Part shown: piece after piece, positions 61,803-64,000 of the stretch
Position numbering within the stretch: position 1 is the stretch's first letter
How the letters are laid out: every line of letters begins with the position of its first letter
NCBI GenBank assembly: GCA_035573855.1
Contig: DATLZU010000026.1
Coordinates: 1 to 64,000, forward strand
DNA: 64,000 nt
Direction of reading: 5' to 3'
DNA from: DATLZU01 sp035573855
GTDB lineage: Bacteria; Nitrospirota; Nitrospiria; Nitrospirales; Nitrospiraceae
Translations under genes and position numbers: made by a program
Notes under the pieces: generated by a model
Databases searched by the model: none
The model's input: only the letters and a program-made list of their open reading frames with translations
Told to the model about the DNA's origin: nothing

Positions 61803-62930
61803 ATGAAGATGCGGATCGGTCGTGACGAGCTGCTGACCGGCTTGCAACGCGTCCAGGGGGTGGTGGAAAAGCGGAACACTATGCCCATTCTGTCGAATGT
61901 GCTGCTGGAAGCCAAGCAGGAAGGGACGGAGATCGTTGCCACCGACCTGGAGATCGGCATGCGGGGCCTGTACAAGGCCACCGTGCTGGAGCCCGGAGGC
62001 ATCACACTCTCAGCGCGGAAGCTCTACGAGATCATCAAGGAATTGCCGGACGGCGACGTCGAGTTGACCACTGGCGACAATCATTGGACGACAATCCAGG
62101 CCGGCAAGAGCCAATTCAAGATCGTGGGCTTGCCCAGCGGCGACTACCCGGCTCTGCCGGCGATCGAGCGCGAAGGGTTGACGCCGTTGACCGGCGCCGG
62201 CTTCCTGGAGTTGATCCGCAAGACGTTGTTCGCCGCCGGGGACAACGACGCGCGCTACATCTTGAACGGGTTGCTGGTCACCCTGGCCGCGACCGACAAG
62301 AAGACCATGCTGCGGCTGGTTGGGACGGACGGGCATCGCCTGGCCGTCGCCGAGCAGGAAATCGGCCAACCCGGCAGCAGGAACGTGCCGAAGGACATCA
62401 AAGCTATCATCCCGAAAAAGGCCGCCCAGGAGATCCGCCGGCTCCTGGAAGAAGGCGGCGACGAAGAGCCGTTGATCGGGTTCACCAAGAATCTGATGAT
62501 CTTTCGCAAGAGCGGCCTGCTCCTGACTTCGCGGTTAATGGAGGGCAACTACCCGAACTACCAGCAAGTCCTCCCCAAGGAGAGCCACAAGCGGATCGCC
62601 GTGAAGCGCGGCGAGTTGGAAAGTGCGCTACGGCGGGTCTCCGTTTTGTCGCGCGACAAGGCCAACGCGGTGAGGCTCTCCTTCGCGCCAGGGAGACTGA
62701 CGCTGTTTGCGAGCCATCCGGAGTACGGCGAAGCCACCGAAGAATTAGCCGCCCGGTACGAGGGCGAGCCGTTGACCACCGGCTTCAACGCGCGCTACCT
62801 GCTGGATGTCTTCGGCGTGATGGACGGGGACACCGTCACCCTGCAAATGGAGACGCCGCTCAGCCCTTGCCTGATCCAGGAACCAGAGACCCCGGGGTTC
62901 AAGTGCGTGGTGATGCCTGTTAAGATATGA
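61803..62930 (+). CDS. dnaN: DNA polymerase III sliding clamp (beta subunit)
   Basis: 375 residues with GGAGGGACC upstream of the ATG. The three clamp domains are present: KMRIGRDELLTGLQRVQGVV, KRNTMPILSNVLLEAK and the C-terminal PLTTGFNARYLLDVFGVMDG, ending GFKCVVMPVKI. It forms the ring that holds the polymerase on DNA. The gene order dnaA-dnaN-gyrB is the ancestral origin arrangement; recF is absent between dnaN and gyrB. Confidence 0.98.
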   Translation: MKMRIGRDELLTGLQRVQGVVEKRNTMPILSNVLLEAKQEGTEIVATDLEIGMRGLYKATVLEPGGITLSARKLYEIIKELPDGDVELTTGDNHWTTIQAGKSQFKIVGLPSGDYPALPAIEREGLTPLTGAGFLELIRKTLFAAGDNDARYILNGLLVTLAATDKKTMLRLVGTDGHRLAVAEQEIGQPGSRNVPKDIKAIIPKKAAQEIRRLLEEGGDEEPLIGFTKNLMIFRKSGLLLTSRLMEGNYPNYQQVLPKESHKRIAVKRGELESALRRVSVLSRDKANAVRLSFAPGRLTLFASHPEYGEATEELAARYEGEPLTTGFNARYLLDVFGVMDGDTVTLQMETPLSPCLIQEPETPGFKCVVMPVKI

Positions 62931-62998
62931 AGCACTAGGCAATGGGCGCTAGGCGAGGGACGACGGAACCGGTGCTTCATTTCTTGCCTGTCGCCTAG
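62928..62998. repeat. Overlapping inverted repeats between dnaN and gyrB
   Basis: TGAAGCAC (62928-62935, including the dnaN stop) pairs with GTGCTTCA (62972-62979), and CTAGGCGA (62949-62956) with TCGCCTAG (62991-62998). The two pairings interleave, so they are alternatives or a pseudoknot-like arrangement. It may be a decayed intergenic palindromic element or a transcription end. Confidence 0.5.
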
Positions 62999-63025
62999 AG
63001 CCTACCGCCTGCACGTAGGAGACGG

Positions 63026-64000
63026 ATGGCAACGAAGGAATCAGACGAGACCACCGAGAAGCCGCGCCCGGGTAAGCCGGACAGTTACAGTCCCGACCAA
63101 ATCAAGGTGCTGGAGGGCCTCGACGCCGTCCGCAAGCGCCCTGCGATGTATATCGGCAGCACAGGGCCGGACGGATTGCACCACCTGGTCTACGAGGTCG
63201 TCGACAACAGCGTCGACGAGCATATGGCCGGGTTCGGCGAGACGATCGATGTCACCATCCACATCGACGGCAGCGTGACCGTTGTGGACAACGGGCGCGG
63301 GATCCCGACCGGTATGCACCCGACGCAGAAAAAGTCGGCGGCGGAGGTCGCGCTCACGATGCTCCACGCGGGGGGCAAGTTCGAACAGGGCGCCTACACC
63401 GTGTCCGGCGGACTGCACGGCGTCGGCATCTCGGTGGTCAACGCCCTCTCCGAGTGGCTGGAGCTCGAGATCTGGCAGGACGGCCAGGTCTTCGAACAGC
63501 GCTACGAACGTGGCAAGCCGACAGCGCCGCTGAAAGTCACTGGCAAAACGAAGCGGCGCGGCACCAAGGTGACCTTCAAACCGGACCCTCAAATCTTCGA
63601 GACGACCGAATTCAGCTTCGACGTGCTGGCCCAGCGGCTACGCGAGCTGGCCTTCCTTAACAAGGGACTGGCAATCACGCTCAAGGATGAGCGCAAGGAA
63701 CCGGTGAAGGAGCAGACGTTCCGGTACAAAGGAGGAATCGTTTCGTTCGTCGAGCACCTCAACGAAGCCAAGACGCCGCTGCACAAGCCCATCTACATCA
63801 ATGTCGAGAAGCCCGACATGATCCTGGAGGTGGCGCTTCAGTACAACGACGGCTACGCGGAGAACCTGTTCTCATTCGCGAACAACATCAATACCCGCGA
63901 AGGCGGCACCCACCTGGTCGGGTTCAAGGCGGCGCTGACCCGCACGATCAACAATTACGCCAGCGCCAACGACCTGCTGAAAAAGGAGGTCGAGTCACTC
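63026..64000 (+). CDS. gyrB: DNA gyrase subunit B, cut by the window end
   Basis: 325 codons from the ATG at 63026 run off the right edge. The GHKL ATPase domain is clear: LEGLDAVRKRPAMYIGSTGP, EVVDNSVDEHMAGFG, VDNGRGIPTGMHP, and GGLHGVGISVVNALSEWLE, followed by the transducer domain (NTREGGTHLVGFKAALTR). GyrB powers negative supercoiling with GyrA. The TOPRIM and C-terminal parts lie outside the window. The start has GTAGGAGACGG upstream. Confidence 0.97.
   Translation, partial: MATKESDETTEKPRPGKPDSYSPDQIKVLEGLDAVRKRPAMYIGSTGPDGLHHLVYEVVDNSVDEHMAGFGETIDVTIHIDGSVTVVDNGRGIPTGMHPTQKKSAAEVALTMLHAGGKFEQGAYTVSGGLHGVGISVVNALSEWLELEIWQDGQVFEQRYERGKPTAPLKVTGKTKRRGTKVTFKPDPQIFETTEFSFDVLAQRLRELAFLNKGLAITLKDERKEPVKEQTFRYKGGIVSFVEHLNEAKTPLHKPIYINVEKPDMILEVALQYNDGYAENLFSFANNINTREGGTHLVGFKAALTRTINNYASANDLLKKEVESL

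Overview
The window is GC-rich and densely coded and ends on the right in dnaA-dnaN-gyrB, so it covers the replication-origin side of a bacterial chromosome. The content fits a chemolithoautotrophic Nitrospirota, probably of the Nitrospira type: a DabA/DabB inorganic-carbon uptake operon, a hopanoid C-3 methylase (HpnR), three DsrE/TusD-like proteins next to dnaA, LeuCD, LemA/TPM, PilZ and zinc-ribbon proteins, and many TPR proteins. The taxonomy is inferred from content only. I see no rRNA, tRNA, CRISPR array, insertion sequence or prophage.

Layout. 1-8.1 kb: mostly minus-strand envelope and housekeeping genes (TPM and LemA, PilZ, a blue-copper lipoprotein, a frameshifted exonuclease III, an MscS channel, a lipoprotein, a TPR protein, a MEKHLA protein). 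8.1-16.3 kb: metabolism (GNAT, leuC, leuD, an inositol-phosphatase-family enzyme, GNAT plus a radical-SAM SPL protein, a dehydrogenase coupled to zwf, a coiled-coil protein). 16.5-25.4 kb: a decayed FKBP isomerase, a DUF2235 hydrolase, an aminotransferase fused in frame to a lipoprotein, two paralogous lytic transglycosylases around a lipoprotein-type methyltransferase and an APC permease, and a periplasmic MsrA. 25.4-35.4 kb: a coupled YjbQ/LOG/HtrA-like operon, a frameshifted TPR gene, a doubtful decayed gene, a 56-residue secreted protein, a TldD/PmbA pair and HpnR. 35.6-45.9 kb: lipid and cell-surface enzymes, EttA, an MFS exporter, a SYLF protein, an esterase, SelO and DUF2294.

46-53 kb is the most coherent functional unit. 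dabB, a second antiporter-like membrane subunit, dabA and a PII-like gene lie head to tail, the first three with overlapping ends. Ahead of dabB, on the sense strand, are two hairpins with interchangeable arms. The second has a T-run like an intrinsic terminator although no sense-strand gene precedes it, which suggests transcription attenuation of the carbon-uptake operon.

53-57.6 kb holds a TPR protein, DUF2231, an unusual double-domain ThyX and a YeiH-type transporter preceded by a 28-residue membrane peptide. 57.7-64 kb runs plus-strand: hisS, three sulfur-relay-like genes, an origin-like region with DnaA boxes, dnaA, dnaN and gyrB (cut by the window end).

Several genes are broken (xthA, the FKBP isomerase, a TPR gene, possibly one coiled-coil gene). 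Three lesions are single-base shifts near short homopolymers, so sequencing error and true gene decay must be separated before conclusions are drawn.
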